Source of the DNA: Oegoconia quadripuncta
Taxonomy: Eukaryota > Arthropoda > Insecta > Lepidoptera > Autostichidae
NCBI GenBank assembly: GCA_949316235.1
Contig: OX438751.1
Location: 23,279,885-23,343,884 of the forward strand
DNA: 64,000 nt
Direction: 5' to 3'
A program made the translations under genes and the position numbers. Shown here piece after piece: positions 42,806 through 53,738 of the stretch. Numbering within the stretch: the first letter of the stretch is position 1; every line of letters starts with the position of its first letter. The notes beneath the pieces were generated by a model. The model was given only the letters and a program-made list of their open reading frames with translations, searched no databases and was not told where the DNA came from.

Positions 42806-42870
42806 AACTTAATATAATAAGTATGACATTGCAATGTCCTTACAGTGTATGGAATTCATATTTTAACACA

Positions 42871-43186
42871 TTTTTTTTAATGCACCACGGGTTAGCACCT
42901 TACCTCAATAACACCTGATGTTAAGTGAAGATGAAGCCGAAGGTGGAAACGTACTGATCCGTAAACCCAATTTGATTTGGGGTACTGGCTATCTTATCTC
43001 TGACAACCGTGACACAACAATGCTATTAACATTGTTGCTTGGCGGCAGATTTAGATAAGATGGTGGTAGTTCCAGCGGACATTTAAAATGCTCTATCACA
43101 GAACGAACCGAGTACTAACGCTGGGTTAGAACCCATGACCTCCAATTCGTTAACCCTGTTGTTTACAATGAGCCACGCAGGCGATT
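42871..43186 (-). mobile_element. SINE1, full length, diverged
   Basis: T run, ATGCACCACGGGTTAGCACC, full body, and head ending GAGCCACGCAGGCGATT. The B box is degraded (GGGTTAGAACCCA on the plus strand), so it is probably transcriptionally dead. Confidence 0.88.
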
Positions 43187-43189
43187 AAA

Positions 43190-43535
43190 AATTTTCCATA
43201 TGAGCTATAAATGAGACTAGGACTTGTGCTAGAAATGTAACAGCCATCGTGCGGCCGCGTGTACCCACTGAATAATTGTCAAGAAAATTACATTACTATA
43301 GAGTCTAAAAACTAATTTTCCAACATTAGGCCTAACTCTCACTATCCAGGTTATTCTGTTAAATATTTAATTTTTACGAGGTCCCATTCCTACTACGTAA
43401 CTAATAATACTCGCATTATGCAAGGGCCACAGAGATGTATCCAAAGAGGTTAACGAAATGTAACAACTGTAATGTTTAACCATCTCTTAAAGATGTGATA
43501 TGCTAGGCAAGTAATATAGAAGCTATATTATGTTA
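43190..43535. other. unassigned
   Basis: No feature recognised. Confidence 0.35.
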
Positions 43536-43539
43536 GATA

Positions 43540-43618
43540 TTAATTATGTACGCTGTATTCTTCATGCAGCTTTTGTTAATTGTGCAATAAAGAGTATTTA
43601 ATTGATTGATTGATTGAC
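43540..43618 (+). mobile_element. LINE 3' tail, (ATTG)n
   Basis: GTTAATTGTGCAATAAAGAG, then TATTTAATTGATTGATTGAT. Same family as 39450-39535. Confidence 0.55.
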
Positions 43619-43639
43619 ATTGTAGAATGCAGAAGTGCT

Positions 43640-43755
43640 GTGTGGTTTCGGCACTCAAATAGAATAGATCCAACCCGTCTCTTCTCGTGGGTGTCGTAAA
43701 AGACGACTAAGGGACTTTCCTTGGTGGAAAGTCCCTTAGTCGTCTATAGTTTTGC
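43640..43755 (+). mobile_element. dispersed-repeat end with perfect 20-bp hairpin
   Basis: AACCCGTCTCTTCTCGTGGG, then TGTCGTAAAAGACGACTAAG. At 43701-43720 and 43726-43745 the segment AGACGACTAAGGGACTTTCC is perfectly inverted around a 5-bp loop. In other copies (28905, 47435) this part is not palindromic, so a local inverted duplication occurred here. Confidence 0.65.
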
Positions 43756-43847
43756 ACGTTAAATGCAACCAAAATTAGTTTATTAGTTACTTTTTTATAC
43801 AATTATTATTCGTAGGAATTTAATTAATCATAAAAAAAAGAATTGTG

Positions 43848-43955
43848 TTCCAATTCTTTTTTATGATTAACTGGATACGCGTTTGACCACAATCTCACCT
43901 GATGGGAAGTGACGGTGTGGCCGAAGATGAAGCACGCGATCTCAGTAGATAAAGT
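43848..43955 (-). mobile_element. LINE 3' end, same family as 61605
   Basis: TTTTTTATGATTAACTGGAT, ACGCGTTTGACCACAATCTC, GGAAGTGACGGTGTGGCC and GAAGATGAAGCACGCGATCT: the inverse of the LINE 3' terminus at 61605-61700. A second minus-strand tail (TTTATTGCATAAGAAACGC) follows. Confidence 0.7.
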
Positions 43956-44458
43956 AGATCTTTATTGCATAAGAAACGCAAACAGAAAATTGTAAAAACA
44001 TGAGCTTATTCCATTCAATCCAACCGTGTTTGGAGAAGTAATACAGGAGATAGGTCAAATCGCAATGCAAATTAACACACACATCAACAGCCTATGAAAG
44101 TCCAGTACTACAAGCGTCTCCCATGTAACGATTTGCACCGCTTTCCATGGATGGAAGATTTGTCGTAACCGCTACGCTGGGCAGGCATGTTGGCAATTGC
44201 AGATTTTTTGAGAACTTCAAACCAATGACGCCTCTGTCCATCACTGGCTATACTGTTATACGATAACCGTACCCACGGGTATAGATTGGTTGATATTCTT
44301 CTTCTTGGAACTATACTAAGCATATATACTTAGCTATACTTAGCATACTATATTAAGCATGCTTTTGAATAGAGTAAGGAAGTTTCAATAATCAGTAGCT
44401 TCCCTCCACACCGGAATATTACAATCCGGATATTGTACAGATATAATCATTTAAGAAC

Positions 44459-45070
44459 AATAGTGATAAAGATGATGTCATTACAAGAAATAAAGATAAA
44501 CTTGCAGATCACTTGAGTCGCCTCCGCAAAGTCAGTAATTCCTTCAAAGGATTATGTATACGCTTTTTCAATAATGTTCCTATTGATATACAAAATCTAC
44601 CTTTCAATAAATTTAAAGATACTTTAATAAAAATAGTGATAAACATGATGTCAATACAAGAAATAAAGATGAACTTGCAGGTCACTTGAGTCGCCTCCGC
44701 AAAGTCAGTAATTCATTCAAAGGGTTATGTATATACTTTTTCAATAATGTTCTTATAGATATACAAAATCTTCCTTTCAATAAATTTAAAACAGAAACTT
44801 TTTAAGAAAGCATATTATAAAATATCGGACTATAATGATAAAAGTTCCTGGACATAACCAGCTCGTTCGCAAGCCAGGCTATTTCAGAGTTAATAACAAC
44901 AAACTTTTTTGTAATATAAAAACTTGTTTTTAAAAGAGCAACCCCTTGCGTTTTTTGCTTGTTCTTCCCAAGGGAAAATAGCATCTTGTATAAGCAGCGG
45001 CTTAAAAAAATGGAAATTGACTATTTTAAATGTATACCTACCTACAATTTATGACTTTAACTTTGATGTT
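44459..45070 (+). mobile_element. Jockey-type LINE 3' end with 173-bp tandem duplication
   Basis: The coding part contains AATAGTGATAAAGATGATGT at 44459 and again at 44632. Both copies encode NTRNKDKLADHLSRLRKVSN-type sequence and an FNNVPIDIQNLPFNKF-type stretch. The 173-bp period is not a multiple of three, so the frame is broken. After the second copy comes the family 3' UTR to TTTATGACTTTAACTTTGA. The ORF called at 44802-44984 is antisense UTR. Confidence 0.8.
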
Positions 45071-45074
45071 GCAG

Positions 45075-45990
45075 TTTGGTGGTAGAAATAGGATTGCAGT
45101 AGCTCACTGTAGCCCCCTGTGTCCTCCGCAGTCGGCCACCTGGCAGTAAATGAAAGTGGCCTTACACCTGCTAACAGTAATCATCCTCCTCCGACCCTAA
45201 ATACGGGCCAGTGCTCCGTATAATTTCTAGGGGTTATACAAACGGCTCCCATGGGCTCGTTGTCGGCCAATGTTCAAACTAACATGAAATAGGTGTGGTT
45301 ACTGCTGAAAACTTTGGCATTGGCCTCGTGTGACGACTCCCGGTAACGATACCTATACACTGCGCGCCTGAGGTACCAAAGGGATTTTAATATTGAATTC
45401 CTTTAAATGGTCGCTTGTCTGGTCTGATCAGTGTTTTATATCCTGTATATAATATAAATTATATAAGTAAATGCCATAAATAAATAATAATACTAATATA
45501 AATATATATATAATATCATATTAATATATAATTTAAAAGAATTTGTCTTTAATACATACACATAATATAATTTGGAATACAATGGTAAAAATACATATGA
45601 TAATATAATAGGTTAAATATCTAGTTGGTAAATAATGTATTAAGAATTTTATGTAATTATTTAAATTAGTGCATGCTACTCTCTCATGTTGCTGTGCCTT
45701 CACAAGGTCCTTATTGATACAGTACACTATAATGTCCTCCAAACAAAATATAAGGAATGCAATAAATGATTTGAGCTTGAGCTCAATAAGCATTTCAGTA
45801 CTTCATTCATACTGCCTCTACTACTACTACCCAGCAGGTAGAAGCACTTGTGGTGCAGTCGCATTCGCTAATCATTTTCGAATAGTGGAGTTAAGCAACT
45901 TTCGACGCGGTTGGTCATTTGACGTAGAGCTTGTACTATCTGATCATTTTTCTAATACCGGTATTGTTTCGATATTCGATTTAAAAATCT
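45075..45990. other. unassigned, GC-richer start
   Basis: 45085-45410 is GC-richer (CCGCAGTCGGCCACCTGGCA, CACTGCGCGCCTGAGGTACC) and could be decayed LINE sequence, but no frame is recognisable. The rest is AT-rich with a (TA)n tract around 45490-45530. Confidence 0.3.
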
Positions 45991-45994
45991 GAAG

Positions 45995-46340
45995 AAGAAC
46001 ATCTCCTGCTTCAACTTTTACACACTTTATCTGAGACTCTTGCCTTTCTTTGTCTTGCCTTAGTGAGCCGGTAAGGATATTTCTGGCCTGCCGGCGCATC
46101 TAAGCTGGCATATAATTTGTTCTGGGCTTTCGCTCTTGCTATGGCAACGACTTTCTTGACTTACTTCTTCCATACATCGTATTCTGTTTTCTTCGTTGCT
46201 TTCAAACTTTCATTCGCTTCTTCATTTTATTGCCATTTTTTGTATTTCATCTGCTTTCATTTAGAATACTTTGTACTTCTTCTGACCGCCACCATGTATC
46301 CCTATCCATCACTACTTTTTACCTTTCGATTCTTCTAATA
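45995..46340 (-). pseudogene. RTE-clade LINE, region upstream of RT core
   Basis: On the minus strand, broken frames give REVLGESKGKK-like text (ARGILEESKGKK), then DTWWRSEEVQSILNE, VKKVVAIARAKAQNKLYASL and YPYRLTKARQRKARVSD. In RTE ORF2 the order EVLGxxKGK, ETWWWNDEVQ, then AKAxxYxxLYxxLDTxxGExxIYRxAKARxRKTRD precedes the reverse transcriptase, so this is a recognisable but decayed copy. It has several stops and frame changes. The plus-strand frame 46117-46338 is a shadow. Confidence 0.75.
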
Positions 46341-46344
46341 TACC

Positions 46345-47430
46345 TCTCGCTGTACTTCTGATATTACATTTATTCACGCTTCGGTCTTCCATGTCATCCA
46401 TTTTAATCATTTTATCCACCACCTGCTCTATCAATTCTTTCGCACATTCCTTTTGATAAGCATTATCTGCATTTATTAGCAATAGTAAATGCCATTTTAT
46501 TTTAGAAGGACGACGTTCTTTACTTTTCTATCTATTTGTTTGAACATAATGGCATGAAAAGCGGCAAGCAGTCTTAGCCCTGCGTTGGGTTTTATTTGTA
46601 TTGTTGTAGATTTTCGCGATTACCAGTGAAAGGTGAATAAAAAAAAAATAATGCTATTTTACATTTAAATAGTCTCATACAAATACAATCAGGTAAATGT
46701 TGTTTGAATTAAAGTTGAGGAAATTTATTAACTGCAATATCGAAATATCGATTTTATTTGATTTCAAAACCGGTTTTTCAATATCGGAAATTTTCTCCGA
46801 TATTCCGGTTTTTCGATATTATCGAAAACATATAATACATAACAATAGAAGCCTGTAATAGCTGTACATTATACATCTACTCAATGCTTTGTTTTACCAA
46901 CAATGTATCGCCGTTGACTTCTCCTAAATAAATAAATAAACATTAAGATTTTTATGTGTATTCTATTTATTCTATCCATTTTATCTATTTGTTGCATTGA
47001 ATCTATATGTAATGTCGTTGGCCGGAACCCAAAAATGATTTTATAGTAGTTCGAAAATATTGAAATGCTAATATGGCTGAATTGAAATTAAGATCTAGAG
47101 TTAAATAGGCACTTATTCCCCGGTACCTTGAAAATTAAGAAATTTGAGAGAATATACAACCGCATATTTTTGTTGACGACTCGATTCTGTAGGGAGATTC
47201 TGACCAACTAAGGTTTCATTTAAACTAAAAATAACTTTGTAAACCGTTATCCTAAAGGGTAATCAAAGTAATCTCCATTAGTAACGTGATAGTCAAATTC
47301 AATAAATACTGACACAGTATAACGAGGACAGTGAAGGCTCTCATAGAGCTGCTAAATCTTCTTGTTCTTTTTAACGCGCCATCTATTGATGAACCAATAA
47401 TTTATACGAGTAAGATAGCTTCAGTGCTGT
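46345..47430. other. unassigned; one hairpin-rich block
   Basis: Around 46740-46830 the phrases ATCGAAATATCGAT, CAATATCGGAAA and TCCGATATTCCGG are mutually inverted, a possible fold-back remnant. The minus strand upstream of 46340 may still hold diverged RTE text. Otherwise nothing is recognised. Confidence 0.35.
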
Positions 47431-47434
47431 ATGA

Positions 47435-47665
47435 ATTCGGAAGAATAGAACTAACCCGTCTCTTCGCGTGGGTGTTGTAAAAGGTGATTATGTGACTTTA
47501 CACCAAAAAACATTTATAGACGTACTTTTTAACGGAGACAGGCTCACCCCCTGTTACGAATGCATTTCTATAAATTTCTAACCGTGAACCGTGGATGTTG
47601 TTTCAAACATTGAACTTTAAAAATATCTCTGACCACTCCATTTGGGATAAATGTCACTTTATGTA
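47435..47665 (-). mobile_element. dispersed repeat (TTTATCCCAAATGGAGTGG family), inverted
   Basis: AACCCGTCTCTTCGCGTGGG at the left, GTGGATGTTGTTTCAAACAT, and CACTCCATTTGGGATAAATG at the right. Inverse of 28905-29160; ends 7 bp before MITE copy 2. Confidence 0.6.
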
Positions 47666-47671
47666 TTTATA

Positions 47672-48083
47672 TTAGGTCCTTACCTATGAAATTTGCGTTT
47701 TGTATGAAGAATTTCATTAAGACTGTTTTCTCCATACAAACATTTAAATTTTTTTTCGGGAACGGCAAATCCAAATTTAGCTAAACTTTGTGTGTATTAT
47801 CGGATAATATTAAGTTAGGTAAAGGCAGTGTTTTTTTTTAAAAGTAAACCGCTTTATAATATATTTTTAAAAATAATATGGGAAGCACATGAAAAGAGCG
47901 GTGTTCAAGTTTTTGTTATTATGTGACTTAGCCCCGACATTAAAAAATATTTCATGTGAAACCTTGAAAATATATTCCATTTTCCAAATAAAAAACAAAT
48001 TTGGAAATAGCTATAGAATCGTAGGAATTGGTACATGTGATTAATGAAGAAAAAAATCTCCAATTTCATAGGTAAAGGCCTAA
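47672..48083 (+). mobile_element. TTAGGTCC-ended MITE, copy 2
   Basis: TA at 47670-47671 and 48084-48085 flanks TTAGGTCCTTACCTATGAAA...TTTCATAGGTAAAGGCCTAA. Same interior as copy 1 with small indels. Its TIRs are the best matched of the three copies. The frame starting at 48044 is incidental. Confidence 0.87.
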
Positions 48084-48424
48084 TATATGTATTAAACTCA
48101 GAAGGAAATCTTGTTTTTTTTGCCGCTCCATCTATTGGCGAACTTTATACGACTATGATAGTGCCCCTCCTATTTCCTTACACTATGTCGCTATCTATTT
48201 GTTCGATCAAGTATAAACGATATCTCCTGAGGACTGTAAGTTATAGTTAAGTGAGAAGGTGCCTATTTCGGCCAATTAAGGACTTCTCACTTAAGGGGTT
48301 AATTGGTGTCTATTTCAATAGGTATAAGTCAATTTGGTTTAAAATAACTTATTTGCTATGTCAGAAATATTACGACTCAACAAAACTAAATCTCTGAAAG
48401 GTGTCGAAGTAGTACTATACACTC

Positions 48425-48580
48425 ATCACTACCTTTATCCCAAAGAGGTGGTCAGAGATAAACATCAGTCTTAAAACTGTTGATTTGAAAAAACATCCAC
48501 GATTCACCTTACGAAATAATCAGAAATGCACACGTGACAGGGGATGAGCCCTTCGCCATTAAAACGTGCAAATCTATATT
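48425..48580 (+). mobile_element. dispersed repeat (CCTTTATCCCAAAGAGGTGG)
   Basis: CCTTTATCCCAAAGAGGTGG, AACATCCACGATTCACCTTA and TTAAAACGTGCAAATCTAT. Partial relative of 28905-29160. Next to it at 48598-48640 is a scrap of inverted Jockey-type LINE tail (AAAAATGCTTTATTTTGTAG). Confidence 0.55.
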
Positions 48581-48665
48581 TTTAAGGCTGGAATATCAAA
48601 TCAAAAATGCTTTATTTTGTAGGTACACATAAAATAGATGGGATTGGTCTATTCTTTACTTAAAC

Positions 48666-48964
48666 CTCGGTTTGGTTGGTGGTAGGGCATTTTAAATGTC
48701 CGCCTGGCTAGCTACCACCATCTTATCTAAATCTGCCGCCAAGCAACAATGTTAATAGCATTGTTAGATAGATAGATAGATAGATAAAGCGTTTATTTGC
48801 ATATTACAGAAACACATTGTTGTGTTCCGGTTATCAGAGATAAGATAGCCAGTCCCCAAATGTGTTGGGGTTTCCGGGTCAGTACGCTTCCACCTTCGGC
48901 CTCATCTTTACTTAACATCAGGTGTGATTGAGGTCAAGTACCAACCCGTTGTGCATAAAAAAAA
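48666..48964 (+). mobile_element. SINE1, 5'-truncated, carrying a 49-bp LINE-tail insertion
   Basis: Runs from CTCGGTTTGGTTGGTGGTAG to TTGTGCATAAAAAAAA; the tRNA head is missing. A block at 48766-48814 (AGATAGATAGATAGATAGAT, AAAGCGTTTATTTGCATATT, ACAGAAACA) interrupts it, with CATTGTT on both sides (48759-48765 and 48815-48821). The block is the inverse of the LINE tail at about 35560-35602. Confidence 0.88.
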
Positions 48965-49014
48965 CACAGAATTGTAACAATTTCTTTTTCTGCAGTCCCG
49001 AGTTTTAAAGGCGC

Positions 49015-49326
49015 ATCATCATCATCAGCCCGTAAACATCCCACTGCAGGGATATAGGCCTTCCCTCGTATATGAGGGAATATGGGACATAGTCCACCAC
49101 GCTGGCCCAATGCGGGTTGGAGACTTCACATGCCTTTGAATTTTTATTTATCAGGCATGCAGGTTTCCTCACGATGTTTTCTTTCGCCGTTTTAAGAGCA
49201 GTCGGGTAAAGACACATAAGTTATTAAATTAAATTTAAAAAATCATTTATACATGGCCTGCCTGGGAATGGAGCCCGAACCTCCCAAATTGAGAGACCGC
49301 ATCTTAACCGCTGAGCTACCGACGCT
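49015..49326 (-). mobile_element. SINE3, full length
   Basis: Minus strand: head GCGTCGGTAGCTCAGCGGTT (A box) and GGTTCGGGCTCCATTCC as a decayed B box, then the body CGGGCTGATGATGATG-type end. The plus-strand text has ATCATCATCAGCCCGTAAAC, AGGGATATAGGCCTTCCCTC, GCGGGTTGGAGACTTCACAT and TAAGAGCAGTCGGGTAAAG. Other copies: 24434, 31434, 53533, 53739. The ORF 49005-49217 is part of it. Confidence 0.87.
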
Positions 49327-49329
49327 TCT

Positions 49330-50430
49330 ATAAGACGCGATAAAGGCGCATATTACCAAAGTGTAAATGACTGGCCTGCAGTAAGTTTATTTTATATCTA
49401 GTAAACACGTATGTCACTGTTTTTCTTAAACAATTGTTATTACAATATATTAAGTTTTCGTATTTATTGCGATGCCAATGCCAATTAAATTTATTCCTAA
49501 TACTATTTGTAGTCCTGCAAACCCATCAATGCTGAAGCCGGCTTGACCACAAAAATGTAAATCTCATACGCGTCAATCAAACGTCAAAGTTCTGATCGTA
49601 AGCTGCATAACGCATTCCGTTTTGAGTGCACAAGAGATAATGGTACAAGTGAAATGCGACAGCGAATTTAGCAGATAGATTCGTGACGGTGACGTCCGTG
49701 ACCTCGACTGAAAAAAGGTGGCGTACTCGATTTCCAATTGTAAGAATTTACAAACTCAGAAGATTTTTTAATGTTCGCTTCGGTATGAGCGTTCGCTTAC
49801 GAATGCGTACGCCATTAACAGATTCACGTTCGCAATTCAAAAGATCGCATTTTTAATAATTCACATCATTGGCATTCCTTCTGCGAGTGGTTCTATACAT
49901 TTGTTTTTGAATCTAAAGAATCCTAAGTTTGATGTCTGGACTGACACTGCACGGTATTTTTTTTTTTCGTGGAGAAATGTTACGCATACCGCCTCACCTG
50001 GGTTCAGCGGGAAGTTGAAAATAGGCATTTACTTACAAATTAAATTTTGTTCGCATACGAAATAAATTTTTGCTTTACAGACGTGTCAGCTATTTCACAT
50101 ATCCGTCGTGCATCAAGATACACGGTATTTTAAATACGCTGTCGGTGTTGAACTGGACCATACCTTTACGCAGTTACCCGCGTTACGTACTGACGCGCAC
50201 TGCACGCGCATAACGAATGTCCAAACATTGAATAGCTGATGAACAATTTGCATACGTGAACCGTTGTTTTATAGGGTGACCGCGAATACGTAAAACAGAT
50301 GGACAATTTATAACATCGATGATATACAGAAAAAGAGACAGTGGAGATTATGGTAAATCTCACAAATCCCAGCTATAGAAGATACATCTAACACTATAAG
50401 ATGAAGAACATTTTGTAGATGGTATTTTCA
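49330..50430. other. unassigned
   Basis: About 1.1 kb without a repeat I can name. A stretch around 49600-49860 is richer in CG dinucleotides (GTGACGGTGACGTCCGTGAC) and could be regulatory or decayed TE. The frame 50166-50363 shows no family features. Confidence 0.3.
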
Positions 50431-50433
50431 ATG

Positions 50434-50685
50434 GGTTTAGGACCCGATTTCGAAAGACATATAAGCGAAAGTCATTTGTGCGACGCGAGATAATCGAAGT
50501 ACCATATGAACGAAACGCCATTTAACCGATGGGCCATTTAATCGAAAAGACAAAGATGCGAAAGGCTTAAGATCGAATGTACAGTTGTGCGATGAGTTCG
50601 AAAATATTACAAAATATGTCAACCGAACATCGAAGTTAAAGCGGGAGCTTTCGCTTATATATCTTTCGAAATCGGGTCCTAAACC
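50434..50685. mobile_element. MITE made of ~16-bp phased CGA repeats
   Basis: The ends GGTTTAGGACCCGATTTCGA and AAGA-ATATAAGCGAAAG are inverted at the right (CTTTCGCTTATATATCTTTC, GAAATCGGGTCCTAAACC), about 40 bp with one mismatch. Between them the motif CGA(A/T) recurs every 14-16 bp about ten times, with short spacers such as CCATTTAAC and AGACAAAGATG. No coding role; the minus-strand frame 50437-50754 follows the repeat. The array at 58381-58520 has the same kind of period. Confidence 0.8.
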
Positions 50686-51137
50686 TAATTTCAATATGTA
50701 ATATAAGTAATAAATAAAATAATCAGACATTTTCCTAAGTAGGTACAGTCTCACAATACAAATGAAGATATTTCAAGAAATCCTGAACGTTTCTGGACAA
50801 TTTTCTATTTAGATAAAGCAATTACCGAGTTGAATAAAGTACTTTCGAAAAACATTCGTAATTTCCCTAATTCACTTAGTTTGTAAGGATTATCCGTTAT
50901 AGATTGTACAAAAACTATAAATGTTTCAAACCTATCGCTTGGCATCCTGCTTATGCACTGACGCTGTTTATATAAGCTCATTACCTAAGCTCTTTGAAGC
51001 TCCGCGCACCAAGTGTATAACTCAACCCACATAGACAAACGGATAAAATGCTTGTGCGACAAAACTGTACAGCGACTCGCCATAGTGACCAAAGATTTGT
51101 GTTACTGTTAGTGTAAGGAAATCGGCCCACTCTTTAA

Positions 51138-51632
51138 CCGACTTCAAAAAGGAGGTTTGTGTTCGTACACAAATAAATTATTTTTAATGCGACGTAATTT
51201 GTTGCACCGTCCAAGCCCCATCCAAATTATACTTAGCGTACTAATTAGGCGAAAATAAAAATATTAAGCAGACTTTCCATAAAAAACAGTACGTCAAATT
51301 ATTTAGAAAAAGGGATGGTATGTAAAAACTATTTAAATATTTAAACCAAAAAAAAAAACATATTTTGTATTACTATGATGTAGTATCATAGTAATACAAA
51401 ATATGCTGTCGATTTTTGGGTTTAAATATTTAAATAGTTATTACTAACCATCAAGGATACACGGTTCAAGACGAATCCGAAGACACCTTGCGCTTCAAAA
51501 TTGGTCACGCTGTTTAGGCTACCGGAGGTCATATAGAAAACAATGTTTGTAAATTTCTAGATGTATGTATGCATGTATATATAGTACATACATACACCTG
51601 GAAAACATAACCCTCCTTTTAAGGTGAGTCAA
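51138..51632. mobile_element. AACCGACTTC-ended MITE containing a palindrome
   Basis: TTTAACCGACTTCAAAAAGG at the left and CATAACCCTCCTTTTAAGG, then TGAGTCAAGTTAA at the right are imperfect inverse ends; this wording is very common in lepidopteran genomes. A related lone end lies at 54487-54525. Inside is the strong inverted repeat 51327-51439. Confidence 0.6.
51327..51439. repeat. 113-bp palindrome
   Basis: The outer arms AACTATTTAAATATTTAAAC and its inverse, and an inner perfect pair CATATTTTGTATTACTATGA (51359-51378 and 51386-51405) around a 7-bp loop. Between outer and inner arms the two sides differ (an A run against CTGTCGATTTTTGG). Confidence 0.85.
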
Positions 51633-51639
51633 GTTAAAA

Positions 51640-52470
51640 TTCACTAGCGGATTTCATAAATATTCCCGAGTCTACTAAAATATGGTCACCCTTCATTAGA
51701 ACGTATGTTAGTGCGATTTCATTGATTGAAATAGCCCCAGCGTTTGCATATTTACAAGAAAACAATAGCAGATAACCTATTTTTACGGGTAGGTACATGC
51801 CAGTCACTAATCAAACCAGATCCCCGTACAGTCATTATGTGAATAGGGGGTCTGGTTTCTCTGCAGCTGACTGTACATAGCGCGTAGGACTGATCGGCAT
51901 AATTTACCTAGTTCTGGAGTGGAGACCACACATCGGCAAGCGCAGCGTATCATGTCCAACTACAGGGTGGGCGGATGACCAGCCCCCGTAGCATGACAGC
52001 GTTTGTCGCGCGCGACGTAGGCGTGAGTGGGATAGTTGTATAATTTAGTCCAGGAAATGGGTAGGCCAATTATCTCACGTGACATGGACGCTTATTGCGC
52101 CTGTCATACGAAGAGTGCTGATGAAGGCGGCGGCAAGATAATACGTAGCAAAATACTTTTTATTCCAAAATTTCAGTATTCTAATAAGAATTATGCTTGA
52201 CATTATTAATTTATTGACATCTTATTATATTCGTTGAAATAGGATAGGTTTCACTTGCTATTATTTGTTTATTGTTGATTGACTGTGGAATTGTAGACTA
52301 TCTTTGAACTTACAACATACATATGTAGCTTCATAAAATTATAACTATTGGTAATTGAAACGACATTAATAACATAGATATCCCTTTCCTCCATATTGCC
52401 ATGCCTGACAAGGTACATGTGTATGTTAGTACTTACCTATGTATTGTAACTATGACATGTGTAATGCAAT
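51640..52470. other. unassigned
   Basis: A small hairpin AAACCAGATCCCC..GGGGGTCTGGTTT spans about 51815-51862. 51950-52140 is GC-richer with CGCGCGCGACGTAGGCGTGAG. No frame or known repeat. Confidence 0.3.
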
Positions 52471-52475
52471 AAATA

Positions 52476-52897
52476 TTGGGTCTTTACCTATGAAATTGCA
52501 GTTTTTTTTCTTCGTTAATCATATGTACCAATTCCTGCGATTTTCAAAGCTATATCCATATTTGTTTTTTATTTGGAAAATGGAATATTATTTCAAGGTT
52601 TCACATGAAATATTTTTTAATTTCTGGGCTAAATCACATAATAAAAAAAAATTTAACAGAGCTCTTATCATGTGCTTCCCATAATCATTTCTTAGATTCG
52701 CTGAAACTTTTATAAAGCGGTTACTTTTATAAATTAAGGCTCCCTATACATAACTTAATGTTATCCGATAATACACACAAAGTTTAGCTAAATTGGGATT
52801 TGCCGTTCTCAAAAAAAAAACAAAAATGTTTGTATGGAGAAAACAGTCTTAATGAAATTCTTCATGCAAAACGCCAATTTCATAGGTAAGGACCTAA
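52476..52897 (-). mobile_element. TTAGGTCC-ended MITE, copy 3 (inverted)
   Basis: TA at 52474-52475 and 52898-52899 flanks TTGGGTCTTTACCTATGAAA...AATTTCATAGGTAAGGACCTAA. Inverse orientation to copies 1 and 2; same interior landmarks. The frame 52439-52684 is incidental. Confidence 0.86.
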
Positions 52898-53265
52898 TAT
52901 ATGAATTATTAAACCCTTTTAGAATCTGTAGCACGTGTTTCCATAGATTTGCGATTTGATCTACCTATAAAGTAAAATTAATTCTCTACAAAATCACCAA
53001 TAACTAGCAGACATGACGTTCGGTAAGGCAGGCATTTAATTTGCTTGGTCGATTCAATCTAGTTAGAGATTACAATTCAATAAGAGTAAATTAAATGGAA
53101 ATCCTACATAAATCTGTCTGCGATCTTAAATAAGATTTGCTATCCGTAGTCTAGACATAGATTTTTTTGTTTAAAAGTGTAGCAAGAGGGTGTAGTACAA
53201 ATAGACTAGATCAAAAATAGTGTGATAAGCTAAATTTTTAAATTTAATTTTTTTATTTTTATTTA

Positions 53266-53474
53266 TAATAATAAATGAATATTTCGGACACTTACACCAA
53301 TCGTGCTATGGATACTAGATAACGGATAAACATACATAAATATTTATATAAACATCCATGACTCAGGAATAAATGTTCATATTCATCACACAAACATTTA
53401 CCCGTCGCGGGACTCGAACCCGCAACCGTTGGTTTCGCTGACAGGGTCACTATCCACTACACCAATCGGTCGTC
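53266..53474 (-). mobile_element. SINE2 type a, complete
   Basis: Minus strand: GACGACCGATTGGTGTAGTG, GGATAGTGACCCTGTCAGCG and B box GGGTTCGAGTCCCGCG, then the body with ATGAACATTTATTCCTGAGT and TTATCCGTTATCTAGTATCC, ending in an AT-rich tail. Both pol III boxes are well kept. Confidence 0.86.
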
Positions 53475-53532
53475 GCTACTTAAACATCTTCGAATGGTTT
53501 AACCGATTTCCAACAAACATACCTTAGAAGGT

Positions 53533-53583
53533 ATCATCATCATCAGCCCGTAAAAACCCCACTGGCCTTCCCTCGTATAATGA
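53533..53583 (-). mobile_element. SINE3, 3' scrap
   Basis: ATCATCATCAGCCCGTAAAA, then CCCCACTGGCCTTCCCTCG. The rest is missing; between it and the next SINE3 lie GAAACGGCTGAACCGATTTT-type Helitron-like phrases (53640-53700). Confidence 0.65.
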
Positions 53584-53738
53584 GAACATTATCCGGGTTT
53601 AATCTTAAATATAAAAAAATATAAAAAAAATATATCTTAAAAGCTAAATATCTTCGAAACGGCTGAACCGATTTTAATCAAACATTTAATCAAAAAAACA
53701 CGAACTCAAATCGGACCACGCATTACTAATATACACGT

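Noticed and set aside
49530..50250. Possible regulatory region with repeated GACGTC and ACGCG words
   Set aside because: No TATA, initiator or transcript evidence; the words are few and unphased.
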